From Ancylothrix sp036704045 (GTDB taxonomy: Bacteria; Cyanobacteriota; Cyanobacteriia; Cyanobacteriales; Oscillatoriaceae), in assembly GCA_036704045.1 (NCBI GenBank), contig DATNQM010000022.1, positions 248,001 to 312,000 on the forward strand: DNA of 64,000 nt, in the 5' to 3' direction. The number at the start of each line of letters is the position of its first letter. Within the stretch, counting starts at the first letter, position 1. The notes beneath the pieces are model-generated. The model did not search any database and was not told the origin of the DNA. It worked only from the letters and a program-made list of their open reading frames with translations. Positions 1 through 8,276 of this stretch are shown piece after piece. Made by a program: the position numbers and the translations under genes.

Positions 1-946
1 GACCATCCAAACTTGTAATAACAGGACTACTAATTTTTGCACCCCTTGGCACATAAGAAATAGTATTTGCCGGCACCATTTCTGGATCATAATACTCGCG
101 TAAATGCTTCTCATCATTAGCAACCGTTACAGCCAACTTTTTCTGTACAACCGGCTCATCTTCCTTACCATTCAAAGCCCGAAACTCCTCCTTCAAAGCA
201 GCCTCTTTATCAGGAGGAGCATAAATCAACTTATGATATTTATCTATCACCAACTTAGGCTTACCCGCCAACAAAAGCTCACTCTTATCCATCAAAATTG
301 CCGAATTACATAACTCAATAACCGAAGCCGCCGCATGAGAAACAAATAAAACTGTTCCCCCCCGATCTTGTATTGCGTGTAAACGAGCAAAACACTTTCT
401 TTGAAAAGCCTCATCCCCAACAGAAAGCGCCTCATCCACCACTAAAATATCCGGTTCCACACTAGTTGAAACTGCAAAAGCCAGCCGAACAAACATCCCA
501 CTAGAATAAGTTTTCACCGGCTGATCCAAAAACTCCCCAATATCAGCAAAAGCCGCAATCTCATCAAACTTTCGCTCAATTTCCTCTTGCTTTAAACCCA
601 AAAGTTGCCCATTAAAAAACACATTTTGCCGGCCCGTAAACTCAGGATTAAAACCACTTCCCAACTCCAACAAAGCCGAAATTCGACCATTAACCTTCAC
701 CTCCCCAGAAGTCGCCCGTAACGTCCCCACAATAATTTGTAAAAGCGTACTTTTTCCCGAACCATTACGCCCTACAATACCCAAAGTTTGACCCTTGGGA
801 ATCTCCAAACTAATATCTCGTAATGCCCAAAACTCATCTGCACGACTTTTTAGCGGAAAAAAAACCTCCTTTAGCCGATCAACAGGATGCCGGTAAAGCC
901 TAAAACACTTCGATACATTCTTCAGAGAAATAGCAATATCAGACAT
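1..946 (-). CDS. Polysaccharide/O-antigen ABC exporter, ATP-binding subunit (Wzt/TagH-like), 3' end cut by window
   Basis: The frame opens at the ATG whose complement lies at 944-946 and stays open to the left edge, so the C-terminus is missing. The translation begins MSDIAISLKNVSKCFRLYRH and carries a Walker A motif (GRNGSGKST), the signature YSSGMFVRLAFA and a Walker B region reading LVVDEALSVGDEAFQRKC, which is typical of the Wzt/TagH/KpsT class that powers export of lipid-linked polysaccharide. The sequence after the ATPase core matches the start of the extra C-terminal region seen in Wzt-type proteins, which can bind the glycan end. It pairs with the permease gene just upstream on the same strand (82 bp apart), forming a two-component exporter. 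Confidence 0.9.
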   Translation of the reverse strand, partial: MSDIAISLKNVSKCFRLYRHPVDRLKEVFFPLKSRADEFWALRDISLEIPKGQTLGIVGRNGSGKSTLLQIIVGTLRATSGEVKVNGRISALLELGSGFNPEFTGRQNVFFNGQLLGLKQEEIERKFDEIAAFADIGEFLDQPVKTYSSGMFVRLAFAVSTSVEPDILVVDEALSVGDEAFQRKCFARLHAIQDRGGTVLFVSHAAASVIELCNSAILMDKSELLLAGKPKLVIDKYHKLIYAPPDKEAALKEEFRALNGKEDEPVVQKKLAVTVANDEKHLREYYDPEMVPANTISYVPRGAKISSPVITSLDG

Positions 947-1028
947 ATAACTTCTATCATTTTAAACATTAAAAATAACCCCTACTTTCGCCCCCCTCAT
1001 TCCCATAGCCACCGCAGGAATTTATCAA

Positions 1029-1874
1029 CTACAAAACATCTGCAAAAGCCGGTCGCAACTTGCGATAAACCCATAAACCCCCATAAAAAACAATTAAAGA
1101 AACCAGCATTGCCGTCATCCATTCCCCCAAATGTTGCACTTCACCAACTAACACCAAATCCCGGTAAACTTCCACAATAGCAGCCATCGGGTTTAACCAA
1201 AAAACCAACCCTTGCCAAGGCTGAGGAATAACCGTCGCCGGATAACAAATAGGAGTTAAATAAAGCCAAAAATTCAACACTACAGCAATAGTTTGGGGAA
1301 TATCACGCAAAAACACCGTCAACCCCGCGCCCCAATAAGCCAAACCCGCAGTAAACAACAACTGTGGCAACCAAACCAAAGGCAATAACCAAAGAGTTGC
1401 GTGTACAGTATGCGCCATCATCGCCACCAACAAAATTAGCGCCATCAAACCCAACGTACTCTCAAGAAACCCCGACAAAACCGGCACCAAAGGCAAAAGT
1501 GGCAGAGGAAAAACCACCTTTTTTACCAAATTTGGCTGACAAATCACCGCATTTGTTGCCTGCTGAAAACCATTACTAAAAGTCATCCAAGGAAGCAACC
1601 CAGCAAACAACCACATTCCAAACGTAAAATTATTTTGTGGCAACCCTTGTAAATTCAACTTGACCTGCAAAACAATTGCAAAAACATAAGTATAAACCAG
1701 CAATTGTGACAACTGACTAATCAACGGCCACAAATTACCCAAAATTGACCCCTTATATCTAGCCTCCAAATCTCGGTGGACAAGACTTTTTAACAATTGA
1801 AGCTGCATCCACCAACGCGAATTAACAAAAAAACTTCTTTTACCCCGACCGGCAAAAAGAACCACTCCTTTCAT
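1029..1874 (-). CDS. Polysaccharide ABC exporter, permease subunit (ABC-2 type, Wzm/TagG-like)
   Basis: This is an inner-membrane protein of about 280 residues with six likely hydrophobic segments. It has the family's conserved N-terminal cytoplasmic motif LVHRDLEARYKGSILGNLWP, just before the first membrane span. ABC-2 permeases of this size pair with Wzt/TagH ATPases to flip polysaccharide across the plasma membrane, and the ATPase gene follows directly downstream. I prefer the ATG complementing 1872-1874; a TTG at 1907 would add 11 residues (SGEEFILLKT region) and cannot be excluded. The substrate (O-antigen-like, teichoic-like or capsular glycan) cannot be read from the sequence. Confidence 0.87.
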   Translation of the reverse strand: MKGVVLFAGRGKRSFFVNSRWWMQLQLLKSLVHRDLEARYKGSILGNLWPLISQLSQLLVYTYVFAIVLQVKLNLQGLPQNNFTFGMWLFAGLLPWMTFSNGFQQATNAVICQPNLVKKVVFPLPLLPLVPVLSGFLESTLGLMALILLVAMMAHTVHATLWLLPLVWLPQLLFTAGLAYWGAGLTVFLRDIPQTIAVVLNFWLYLTPICYPATVIPQPWQGLVFWLNPMAAIVEVYRDLVLVGEVQHLGEWMTAMLVSLIVFYGGLWVYRKLRPAFADVL

Positions 1875-2075
1875 CGTCTTTAACAAAATAAACTCCTCAC
1901 CACTCAATAGCGCAACCCAAACCCTACATCACCTATTAGATTTAACAGCAAATCATCCTCATTACCGCAAGCTAAAAACTTTTATTCCTCCTTTGTGATC
2001 ACATAGGACAGCAACATCGTCGGCTCACCGTCCCCATACATTAAGATTTTATGCAGAAATTTTCAACTTATAGTG

Positions 2076-2795
2076 CTATTTTTCCTTTTCCTTAACCACC
2101 CCTTGCAAAGCCTCCTCAATAGCCAACCGTTGCTCAGAATCATAACCCCACCGCTTTAAAAAATTCTCCCATTCCCCAACCCCAGATCGAGAACTCGCAG
2201 CCAACTCCCGCGCCATAAGCGTTGCTTGAGACATTTGCAGCCGGTTTAGCAAATCAATAGACCGGCGAGTCACCCGTCGCGAAGACGCTGCCATTATTTC
2301 ATCCCCAGAACGCCTGTGGGCTACCGCCATCCCCGCCGACATCGCTACATTTTTCACCAGCAATGGCGCAACAATATCCTCCGAAGAAGCCAAAGCTTCT
2401 ACCACCTCAGCCGAAGGATTATCTGCAACCGGCCCCTCATCAGTTAAATAAGTAACAAAAAACCCCCTAGCCCCATTGGCAGTTTTCACCAAATCAGAAA
2501 TCACCGACTTAACAGAGGCCGGTGGTAACCCCCCCGACACCATCTGGGCCAGCAATGATTGGGTTATCTCAATCGCCTTCTCAAACGAAATATTTTCCGG
2601 TACTAACAACAAATCAGTCATAGCCTCAAAAAACCTCCTTTCCAACAATTTCCACGATTCCAGAAAAAAGTTACGCTCAACTACAGAAACATCATAAGTC
2701 TTCTCTTTCTTTTCCTGGCCAGGGGCCCGCATTCCATCTGGGGCCGGTACTCCGACAACACGGTTTAGGGCCATAGCCCTACACAAAACCCACAC
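2076..2795 (-). CDS. Conserved-looking hypothetical protein
   Basis: The predicted protein is soluble, about 239 residues, with no signal peptide or membrane segment, and I do not recognise a named family. The central part (YDVSVVERNFFLESWKLLER onward) is rich in hydrophobic heptads and predicted helices. The C-terminus reads EWENFLKRWGYDSEQRLAIE and looks like a small helical domain; the tail is lysine/glutamate-rich. The start is uncertain: a GTG at 2795 (AGGG five bases upstream) and an ATG at 2774 are both usable, and conservation probably begins only near residue 33. It is divergently oriented from ruvB with 64 bp between starts. No function is assigned. Confidence 0.6.
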   Translation of the reverse strand: MWVLCRAMALNRVVGVPAPDGMRAPGQEKKEKTYDVSVVERNFFLESWKLLERRFFEAMTDLLLVPENISFEKAIEITQSLLAQMVSGGLPPASVKSVISDLVKTANGARGFFVTYLTDEGPVADNPSAEVVEALASSEDIVAPLLVKNVAMSAGMAVAHRRSGDEIMAASSRRVTRRSIDLLNRLQMSQATLMARELAASSRSGVGEWENFLKRWGYDSEQRLAIEEALQGVVKEKEK

Positions 2796-2859
2796 TATCC
2801 CTAAAGCAGAGTTTTAATCCCCCATAATTTATAACTAACCACACAGGACAAATCCGATC

Positions 2860-3975
2860 ATGGCCATCGTCTCATCCAACAAACAACCAAAAGAACCAAA
2901 AGAACCAAAAGAACCCAAAAAAGCCAAAGAAACACCGGCCCCCTACAACGCCGAACCCTCCCTACTACAGCCCGAACCCACCGGCCCAGAAGAAACTAAA
3001 AAACAAGAAGAAAAACTCAGACCCCAAACCCTCGAAACTTACATCGGCCAAAAAGACCTCAAACAAGTCCTCAGCATTGCCATCGGCGCCGCCAAATCCC
3101 GCCGCGAAAGCCTTGATCACCTCCTGCTTTACGGCCCCCCTGGCCTTGGTAAAACCACAATGGCCCTCATCCTCGCCTCGGAAATGAAAGTGGCCTGCAA
3201 AATAACCACCGCACCGGCCCTCGAACGACCCCGCGACATCGCCGGCCTCCTTGTCAACCTCCAAGCCGGAGACATCCTCTTTATCGACGAAATTCACCGC
3301 CTTAGCAAAATGAGCGAAGAAATCCTGTACCCTGCAATGGAAGACTTCCGCCTCGACATCACCACCGGCAAAGGCCAAAGTGCCCGCACCCGCAGCATCC
3401 CCCTCCAACGTTTTACCCTCGTCGGTGCCACCACGCGCGTTGGGGCCCTCACCTCGCCTCTGCGTGACCGTTTTGGGATTATCCAACGTCTCCAATATTA
3501 CGAACCTGAAGAACTTAGCCAAATTGTTCAACGTACCGCCGAAATTCTCAAAACCCCCATCACTCCAGAGGGTGCTCTGGAAATTGCCCGCCGGTCACGC
3601 GGTACTCCCCGCATCGCTAACCGTCTCCTCAAACGCGTCCGCGACTATACCGAAGTTAAAAATAGCGGCACTATTAACCAAGAAATCGCCTCGGAAGCTT
3701 TACAAGTCTACAATGTAGACCCCTCTGGGCTTGATTGGACAGACCGGCGCATTCTCAGCGCTATCATCGAAAATTTCTCCGGCGGGCCGGTGGGTTTAGA
3801 AACTCTGGCGGCTTCCACCGGCGAGGATACTCAAACTATTGAAGAAGTTTACGAACCCTATCTCTTACAAATTGGCTACCTCAACCGTACCCACCGAGGA
3901 CGAGTCGCTACTGCTGCTGCTTGGAAACATCTCGGTTACGATCCACCGGCTCATCAGTTATCATTTTTGGGTTAA
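2860..3975 (+). CDS. ruvB: Holliday junction branch migration ATPase RuvB
   Basis: RuvB is the hexameric motor that, with RuvA, drives branch migration of Holliday junctions during recombinational repair. The 371-residue protein has Walker A GPPGLGKTT at residues 92-100, Walker B ILFIDEIHRL, sensor 1 LVGATTR, the arginine-finger region PLRDRFGI and the winged-helix C-terminus with GGPVGLETLA. It is longer than E. coli RuvB because of a charged N-terminal extension of about 50 residues, which includes three KEP repeats; extensions of this kind are common in cyanobacterial RuvB. It stands alone, without ruvA or ruvC next to it. The TPR gene starts 37 bp after its stop. Confidence 0.97.
   Translation: MAIVSSNKQPKEPKEPKEPKKAKETPAPYNAEPSLLQPEPTGPEETKKQEEKLRPQTLETYIGQKDLKQVLSIAIGAAKSRRESLDHLLLYGPPGLGKTTMALILASEMKVACKITTAPALERPRDIAGLLVNLQAGDILFIDEIHRLSKMSEEILYPAMEDFRLDITTGKGQSARTRSIPLQRFTLVGATTRVGALTSPLRDRFGIIQRLQYYEPEELSQIVQRTAEILKTPITPEGALEIARRSRGTPRIANRLLKRVRDYTEVKNSGTINQEIASEALQVYNVDPSGLDWTDRRILSAIIENFSGGPVGLETLAASTGEDTQTIEEVYEPYLLQIGYLNRTHRGRVATAAAWKHLGYDPPAHQLSFLG
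2887..2913 (+). repeat. Three tandem copies of a 9-bp unit inside ruvB
   Basis: CCAAAAGAA is repeated exactly three times in frame and encodes the KEP repeats of the RuvB N-terminal extension. The short perfect tandem array could vary in copy number without disturbing the reading frame. Confidence 0.85.
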
Positions 3976-4012
3976 ACTCCAAAAAAAACTTGTCTCCCAT
4001 TTCCTTACGCCC

Positions 4013-4795
4013 ATGTTTCGCAAAATTATCCTGCTATTTTTAACACTTTTTATCTGCTTTGCTTCCCCTGCAATTGCTGACACAAATTCTGGTTTATCCG
4101 CTGAAGAAATCATCACTCAAGCCTATCAAGCTAGTGATAAAGGCGACTATTCCACCGCCGAACAATACTGGAAAGAGTTATTAGAACAATACCCAGAAAA
4201 TCCGGCAGTCTGGAGTAATCTTGGCAATACAAAAGTCGGTCAAAATAAATTTGAAGAAGCTATAGCTGATTATTCTAAATCTATTGAAATTGCTCCAGAA
4301 CAAACTGATCCTTATCTTAATCGTGGTGCAGTTCTGGAAGTTATGGGCCGGTTTGATGAAGCTATTGCTGATTACAATCACCTCCTGGAGTTAAACCCTG
4401 GTGATGCCGGTGCTTATAATAATCGCGGCAATGCAGAAGCCGGTCTGGGTTTGTGGGAACCGGCCCTCGAAGACTACTATCATGCAGCAGATATAATGCC
4501 TAATTTTGCCTTTGCTCGTGCTAATTATTCCCTAATTTTATATCAACTCGGTCAAACTAAAGAGGCTCTCCGTAACCTCCGAAATATTGTTAGAAAATAT
4601 CCCAAGTTTGCTGATGCCAGAGCAGCCCTTACTGCTGTTCTTTGGGAACAAGGTCAACGCGGTGAAGCTGAGAGTAATTGGGTTTCTGTTATCGGTTTAG
4701 ATAGCCGTTATAAAGATATCAATTGGGTGACAACTGTACGCCGATGGCCGCCGGCTATGGTTAATGCTCTTGATAAGTTCCTGCATTTGCAATAA
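4013..4795 (+). CDS. Exported tetratricopeptide-repeat protein
   Basis: The reading frame is open from inside ruvB, but the ATG at 4013 begins a clear signal peptide (MFRKIILLFLTLFICFASPA, then IADT) and is the likely start, giving 260 residues. At least four TPR units follow, with the typical spacing of W/N-LG, Y-N-RG and A-FARANY motifs (for example NLGNTKVGQNKFEEAIADY and NRGAVLEVMGRFDEAIADYN). TPR proteins serve as protein-protein scaffolds; with a signal peptide this one should act in the periplasm or thylakoid lumen. Homologous exported TPR proteins are widespread in cyanobacteria and plastids, but the partner cannot be identified here. Confidence 0.85.
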   Translation: MFRKIILLFLTLFICFASPAIADTNSGLSAEEIITQAYQASDKGDYSTAEQYWKELLEQYPENPAVWSNLGNTKVGQNKFEEAIADYSKSIEIAPEQTDPYLNRGAVLEVMGRFDEAIADYNHLLELNPGDAGAYNNRGNAEAGLGLWEPALEDYYHAADIMPNFAFARANYSLILYQLGQTKEALRNLRNIVRKYPKFADARAALTAVLWEQGQRGEAESNWVSVIGLDSRYKDINWVTTVRRWPPAMVNALDKFLHLQ

Positions 4796-4898
4796 CCTCC
4801 CAAGCACAAGGATGGCAAGTGCAACAGGTTTGCCTCTACATGAGTTGAAAACTGTTACTTTCTGTCATCCTTTTGTTTTTTATTACTTTTCCAAAAGT

Positions 4899-5687
4899 TT
4901 ATTTTTCTCCACTAAGTTGTTCAATTAAATTTGCTGTTAATTCTTGTATATTTTTCAAGACAACTTCAGCACCGGCATTTTTTAAAGTTTCGCTATAAGA
5001 TTCTATTTGCTGGGTGGTTTGTTGAACGTGCGGTGGTAAAATTCCAACTGCAACCCACCGGCGATCTGGATATTGTTCTCTGGCATTTTTTACTGTCATC
5101 ATATCGGCGACGGTATCCCCAGCATAAACTACGGGTATTAAGTCTTCGCTTAACTGTAAAATTGTCTTAAATAAACCGGTGGCGTTAGGTTTATCCGGCG
5201 CGTCTTCCATCGCTACTAAAATTGGATTTTCTATTAAAAGCCGGTTTAATACATACTTAGCTTCCGCTGTTGGTGCGCCGCTAAAAAATCCCCAACCTAT
5301 GCCGCTTTCTGTTAATTCTTGAAAATAGTTAATATTAACCAACAATTGCTCTTGACAAATATACCCATTCCATGAATTAAAATCTGTTCCCAGATAGCAA
5401 GTTTGGAAATAAGAAACAATGTCTTCGTATTGATGGCTAAACTGTTGTGAAATGCTGGCAAAATACCGACGAATCATTTCAAAGGAAGCTTTCCAGTCGT
5501 TGTTCCAAATTCCCTCAGATTTCAAATTATCAATGTCTGGGCCGGTGGGCCGATACTGACCTTTTGTGAAATGTTCAACGGTATCGGCGATAGCTCGTCT
5601 GTAGGAACTGCTGACATCTCTTACTACGCCGTCTATGTCAAAAATAGCTAGGGCTTTGGGATTAATTTGTTTTGTGGGGCTACTCAC
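4899..5687 (-). CDS. HAD-superfamily hydrolase, subfamily IA (TIGR01548-like)
   Basis: The protein has the HAD nucleophile motif FDIDGVVRDV near residue 18, motif II around FFSGAPTA and a motif IV region VVYAGDTVADMMTVK, so it should be a Mg-dependent phosphatase or phosphotransferase. The DIDGVVRDVS form and the large helical cap match a cyanobacterial HAD-IA family of unknown substrate that I recognise as TIGR01548-like. The start codon is a GTG at 5685-5687. It converges with the TPR gene and is divergent from the PSRP-3 gene. The substrate is not known. Confidence 0.85.
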   Translation of the reverse strand: MSSPTKQINPKALAIFDIDGVVRDVSSSYRRAIADTVEHFTKGQYRPTGPDIDNLKSEGIWNNDWKASFEMIRRYFASISQQFSHQYEDIVSYFQTCYLGTDFNSWNGYICQEQLLVNINYFQELTESGIGWGFFSGAPTAEAKYVLNRLLIENPILVAMEDAPDKPNATGLFKTILQLSEDLIPVVYAGDTVADMMTVKNAREQYPDRRWVAVGILPPHVQQTTQQIESYSETLKNAGAEVVLKNIQELTANLIEQLSGEK

Positions 5688-5851
5688 GGTTTTTTTTGCT
5701 AGGCTGGGTATTTTTTCTCGTCAAGTTGAGGATTTTAGCAGTTTCTAGCCGCTGATAAATAGCAAATTGGAATTTTTAATTTGGCAAGTGTACTGGGGTG
5801 GGTTAGAATATAAGACTGTAAAATTTGTAACCTGAATCCTGGGTTTGCCCT

Positions 5852-5864
5852 GGAGGTTTGTTTG
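5852..5864 (+). promoter_or_regulatory. Shine-Dalgarno plus TTG start of the PSRP-3 gene
   Basis: GGAGG at 5852-5856 lies five bases before a TTG (5862-5864) that opens the highly conserved PSRP-3 coding frame. No ATG or GTG is available in frame at the conserved N-terminus, so the non-canonical TTG is the best start. Confidence 0.8.
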
Positions 5865-6161
5865 TCGAAGTTCATTCTAAAGGTTCTCTGGCTGGAAGAA
5901 AATGTGGCCCTTGCTGTTGACCAAGTGGTAGGCAAAGGTACTAGCCCTTTGACATCTTATTTTTTCTGGCCTCGCAATGATGCTTGGGATCAGCTAAAAA
6001 CTGAATTGGAAGCCAAACACTGGATTTCTGAAGGTGATCGCGTAGCTCTGTTAAATAAGGCGACAGAAGTTATTAACTATTGGCAAGAAGAGGGCCGGCG
6101 CCGTCCTCTCTCAGAAGCTCAGGCTAAATTTCCTGAAGTTACCTTTACGGGTAGCAGTTGA
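5862..6161 (+). CDS. 30S ribosomal protein PSRP-3 / Ycf65 (cS23)
   Basis: This 99-residue protein carries the Ycf65 core: KVLWLEENVALAVDQVVGKG, SPLTSYFFWPRNDAW and KATEVINYWQEEGR. PSRP-3 is a small-subunit ribosomal protein restricted to cyanobacteria and plastids, so it is a strong taxonomic marker. Translation starts at TTG behind a good Shine-Dalgarno; the first residues (SKFILKVLWL) match the family N-terminus exactly, which settles the start. The gene is monocistronic between a HAD gene and a methyltransferase gene. Confidence 0.95.
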   Translation: MSKFILKVLWLEENVALAVDQVVGKGTSPLTSYFFWPRNDAWDQLKTELEAKHWISEGDRVALLNKATEVINYWQEEGRRRPLSEAQAKFPEVTFTGSS

Positions 6162-6356
6162 TATTATTTCAAAGTTATTTCTTAAGGTGCGGGTCTCTGT
6201 TTCTTTTTACAAAGTTCTGGAGATCCGTTTCTTCTTAAATGTTGACTTTTTGTTGATATAGTTGTTTTTTAAGGGGCCAAAACAGATAATTGTTTTTAAC
6301 CCATAGGTTTTTTTATATCTAAAATTTTCCCCAATAATCTATTTGAAATTTTTTCT

Positions 6357-7442
6357 ATGAGTGCTCAAGAATCTCCTCTACCAAGTCAATCTTTACCTAT
6401 TGTTACTGAACCTAATCGCTTACAAGGTTTAATTGCAAATCGCTTAGATAGTTGGACTGTTGGAAAGGGAGAAATTTCTTGGCCTTGTGTACCTTCCCTT
6501 ACAGATGAGTATCTACATCGGCTGGAGATTTTATTTAGGATTTTGGGTAAACCTTGGTCAAGTCAAGAATTGGCTCGTCTAAGAGAGCTTTTAGCAACAA
6601 AACTTAAGAGTGGTTTTGAAGTTTCTCCTCATAGTCGTTTGCTTATAAAGTTTGAAACTGATAAATTTCCTTCTATCCCCACAAATCGTCTAGGGCTGGG
6701 CATTTCTACGATAATTTCTACCCTCGAAGATGAGTATAAAAAATGGACGCAATTGCGCCAACCACCTCTTTTTGGTTCCCATCCTGATGCTAAGGTGATG
6801 AGTACGGTGGAACAGTTGGGACAAGATCCTAGTACGGTTGCAATTTTGGATGTGGGGGCTGGTACCGGTCGCAATACTTTTCCTCTGGCACGCTTGGGTT
6901 ATACGGTACAGGCGCTTGAACCGGTTCCGGCTTTTGTGCAGCAAATGGCGGTGACTACTCAGGCTGAAGGTTTGCCGGTGATAGTGACTCAAGGTAATGT
7001 TTTGGATGAAAATCTTGTGCTACCCCAGGCTCATTTTAAGTTGGCAATTGTTGTGGAGGTGGTTTCTCACTTTCGTGTTTTTCCACAGTTACAACAGTTT
7101 TTACAAAAAATGTCTGAGGTTTTACGTCCGGGTGGTTTGTTGTTGTTTAATACTTTTTTGCCGGTCGAAGGATACGAACCTACTCAGGTTGTAAGGGAAA
7201 TGTCTCAGGTGATGTGGTGTTCTGTTTTTACTCGCTCTGAATTGATGGCGGCGCTGAAAGATTTGCCTTTTGAGTTGGTTTCGGATCAGTCGGCTTATGA
7301 GTTTGAGCGTCAAAATTTGCCGGCTCAGGCTTGGCCACCGACCGGCTGGTTTGAACAATGGGCGACGGGTCGGGATCTTTTCCCTATTAGTGATGGTTTA
7401 CCGCCGGTGCAGTTACGCTGGCTTCTTTACCGGCGTTTATAG
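6357..7442 (+). CDS. Class I SAM-dependent methyltransferase with an extra N-terminal domain
   Basis: The C-terminal two thirds form a Rossmann methyltransferase: motif I ILDVGAGTGRNTFPLARLGY (near residue 165), an acidic residue after the next strand (QALEPVP), and a post-motif stretch LRPGGLLLFNTFLPV. The first 150 residues form a separate, mostly helical region with WPCVPSLTDEYLHRL and no recognised fold. Such two-part proteins occur in cyanobacteria, usually annotated only as methyltransferases. The substrate cannot be inferred. It is monocistronic, with a T-rich 195-bp region upstream that shows no obvious element. Confidence 0.85.
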   Translation: MSAQESPLPSQSLPIVTEPNRLQGLIANRLDSWTVGKGEISWPCVPSLTDEYLHRLEILFRILGKPWSSQELARLRELLATKLKSGFEVSPHSRLLIKFETDKFPSIPTNRLGLGISTIISTLEDEYKKWTQLRQPPLFGSHPDAKVMSTVEQLGQDPSTVAILDVGAGTGRNTFPLARLGYTVQALEPVPAFVQQMAVTTQAEGLPVIVTQGNVLDENLVLPQAHFKLAIVVEVVSHFRVFPQLQQFLQKMSEVLRPGGLLLFNTFLPVEGYEPTQVVREMSQVMWCSVFTRSELMAALKDLPFELVSDQSAYEFERQNLPAQAWPPTGWFEQWATGRDLFPISDGLPPVQLRWLLYRRL

Positions 7443-7479
7443 TTTTTTTCTTTTGGATGGGAGAGGGAGGTTTTTTTCA

Positions 7480-7519
7480 CACAGAGGTCTCGGAGGTTCC
7501 ACAGAGGTCGCTGAGGGTT
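7480..7519 (+). repeat. Two degenerate 20-bp tandem units (CACAGAGGTC...)
   Basis: Units at 7480-7499 and 7500-7519 share 16 of 20 bases and both begin CACAGAGGTC. CACAGAGG-type tandem tracts are dispersed in many filamentous cyanobacterial genomes. This one sits between the stop of the methyltransferase gene and the stop of the convergent transporter gene. Confidence 0.7.
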
Positions 7520-7530
7520 TTTTTATTTGT

Positions 7531-7902
7531 TTATTTTTTTTGCCAAACAACTAGTATTACACCGGCAACTATGAATCCTAAACCTATTATTCTTCTCAGG
7601 GGAATGGGTTCTTTAAAAACAAAATATCCTAATAAAACGGAAAATACATAAACAATTGCTAAGGCTGGGCCTGCAATACTGAGATTAACACGCGATAACA
7701 GCAAAATATAAAATACAACGCCCAAAGCGTAACAAGTTAGGCCGGCTATAATTTCTTTTGTGCTTAAAATTAGCCACATTATTCCCCAGGGATTGTCTGT
7801 ACTTAAACCGGCCAGTTTCAAGGCTCCGGCTTTTAGCAAAAATTGCCCTGCTGCACTAACAATTACTGAAATAAAAAATAATACAAGTTCTTGTAAAGAC
7901 AT
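7531..7902 (-). CDS. Small four-helix transporter of the SMR/EamA-like (DMT) superfamily
   Basis: At 123 residues with four hydrophobic segments, the protein has the size and pattern of SMR and ArnE/ArnF-type half-transporters. The N-terminal segment contains SAAGQFLLKAGA (a Q-x-L-LK pattern typical of the first helix) and the last helices read VYVFSVLLGYFVFKEPIPL and GFIVAGVILVVW, where the KEP motif is characteristic of EamA/SMR proteins. Such proteins dimerise to move small metabolites or lipid-linked sugars across the membrane. No neighbour indicates the substrate. Confidence 0.8.
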   Translation of the reverse strand: MSLQELVLFFISVIVSAAGQFLLKAGALKLAGLSTDNPWGIMWLILSTKEIIAGLTCYALGVVFYILLLSRVNLSIAGPALAIVYVFSVLLGYFVFKEPIPLRRIIGLGFIVAGVILVVWQKK

Positions 7903-8276
7903 GGATTACAACTTTTTTAGTCTTAATTTTTCTATTTTTGAGTGGGGAGATTTGTAATATTAAATTGCTTTAATATTTTTAAACTTTATCACGATTTTCG
8001 TTGTTAATAAAACACAGTTTGATAGGGATATATTTATATGGTTTTAACAAAGCCGAAATTTTAATCAATTTATGGAAGGGAATAATTTAAGTTTTTTTAA
8101 AACTATCTAAAATCATAGATTTCTAAACTTTTATGTAAGGTTTTGAGTTTTTTAATGAAGACAATAGAAATCATTGATAAGAACGGAGTTAATTTCATAG
8201 AAAAGCTTAAATCAGATGACCCCAGCAGGAAGACAAAGCTAAAATCAACTTAAATAGGACTTCCGATATAAAAACT
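7903..8276 (+). other. 374-bp divergent intergenic region with one doubtful 32-codon ORF
   Basis: This AT-rich gap separates the divergent transporter and TerB/nitrogenase-tail genes and must hold both promoters, though none is clear-cut. An ATG at 8155 opens 32 codons to a TAA at 8251-8253 (start MKTIEIIDKNGVNFIEKLKS). Its composition is protein-like, but it has no Shine-Dalgarno, so it may be a remnant or chance. Confidence 0.3.

Noticed and set aside
104..313. 69-codon plus-strand frame opposite the ABC exporter ATPase
   Set aside because: Antisense to a well-supported ATP-binding protein; hydrophobic low-information translation.
2965..3531. 188-codon minus-strand frame opposite ruvB
   Set aside because: Low-complexity Gly/Phe/Glu translation fully inside a confidently assigned RuvB gene; a shadow frame.
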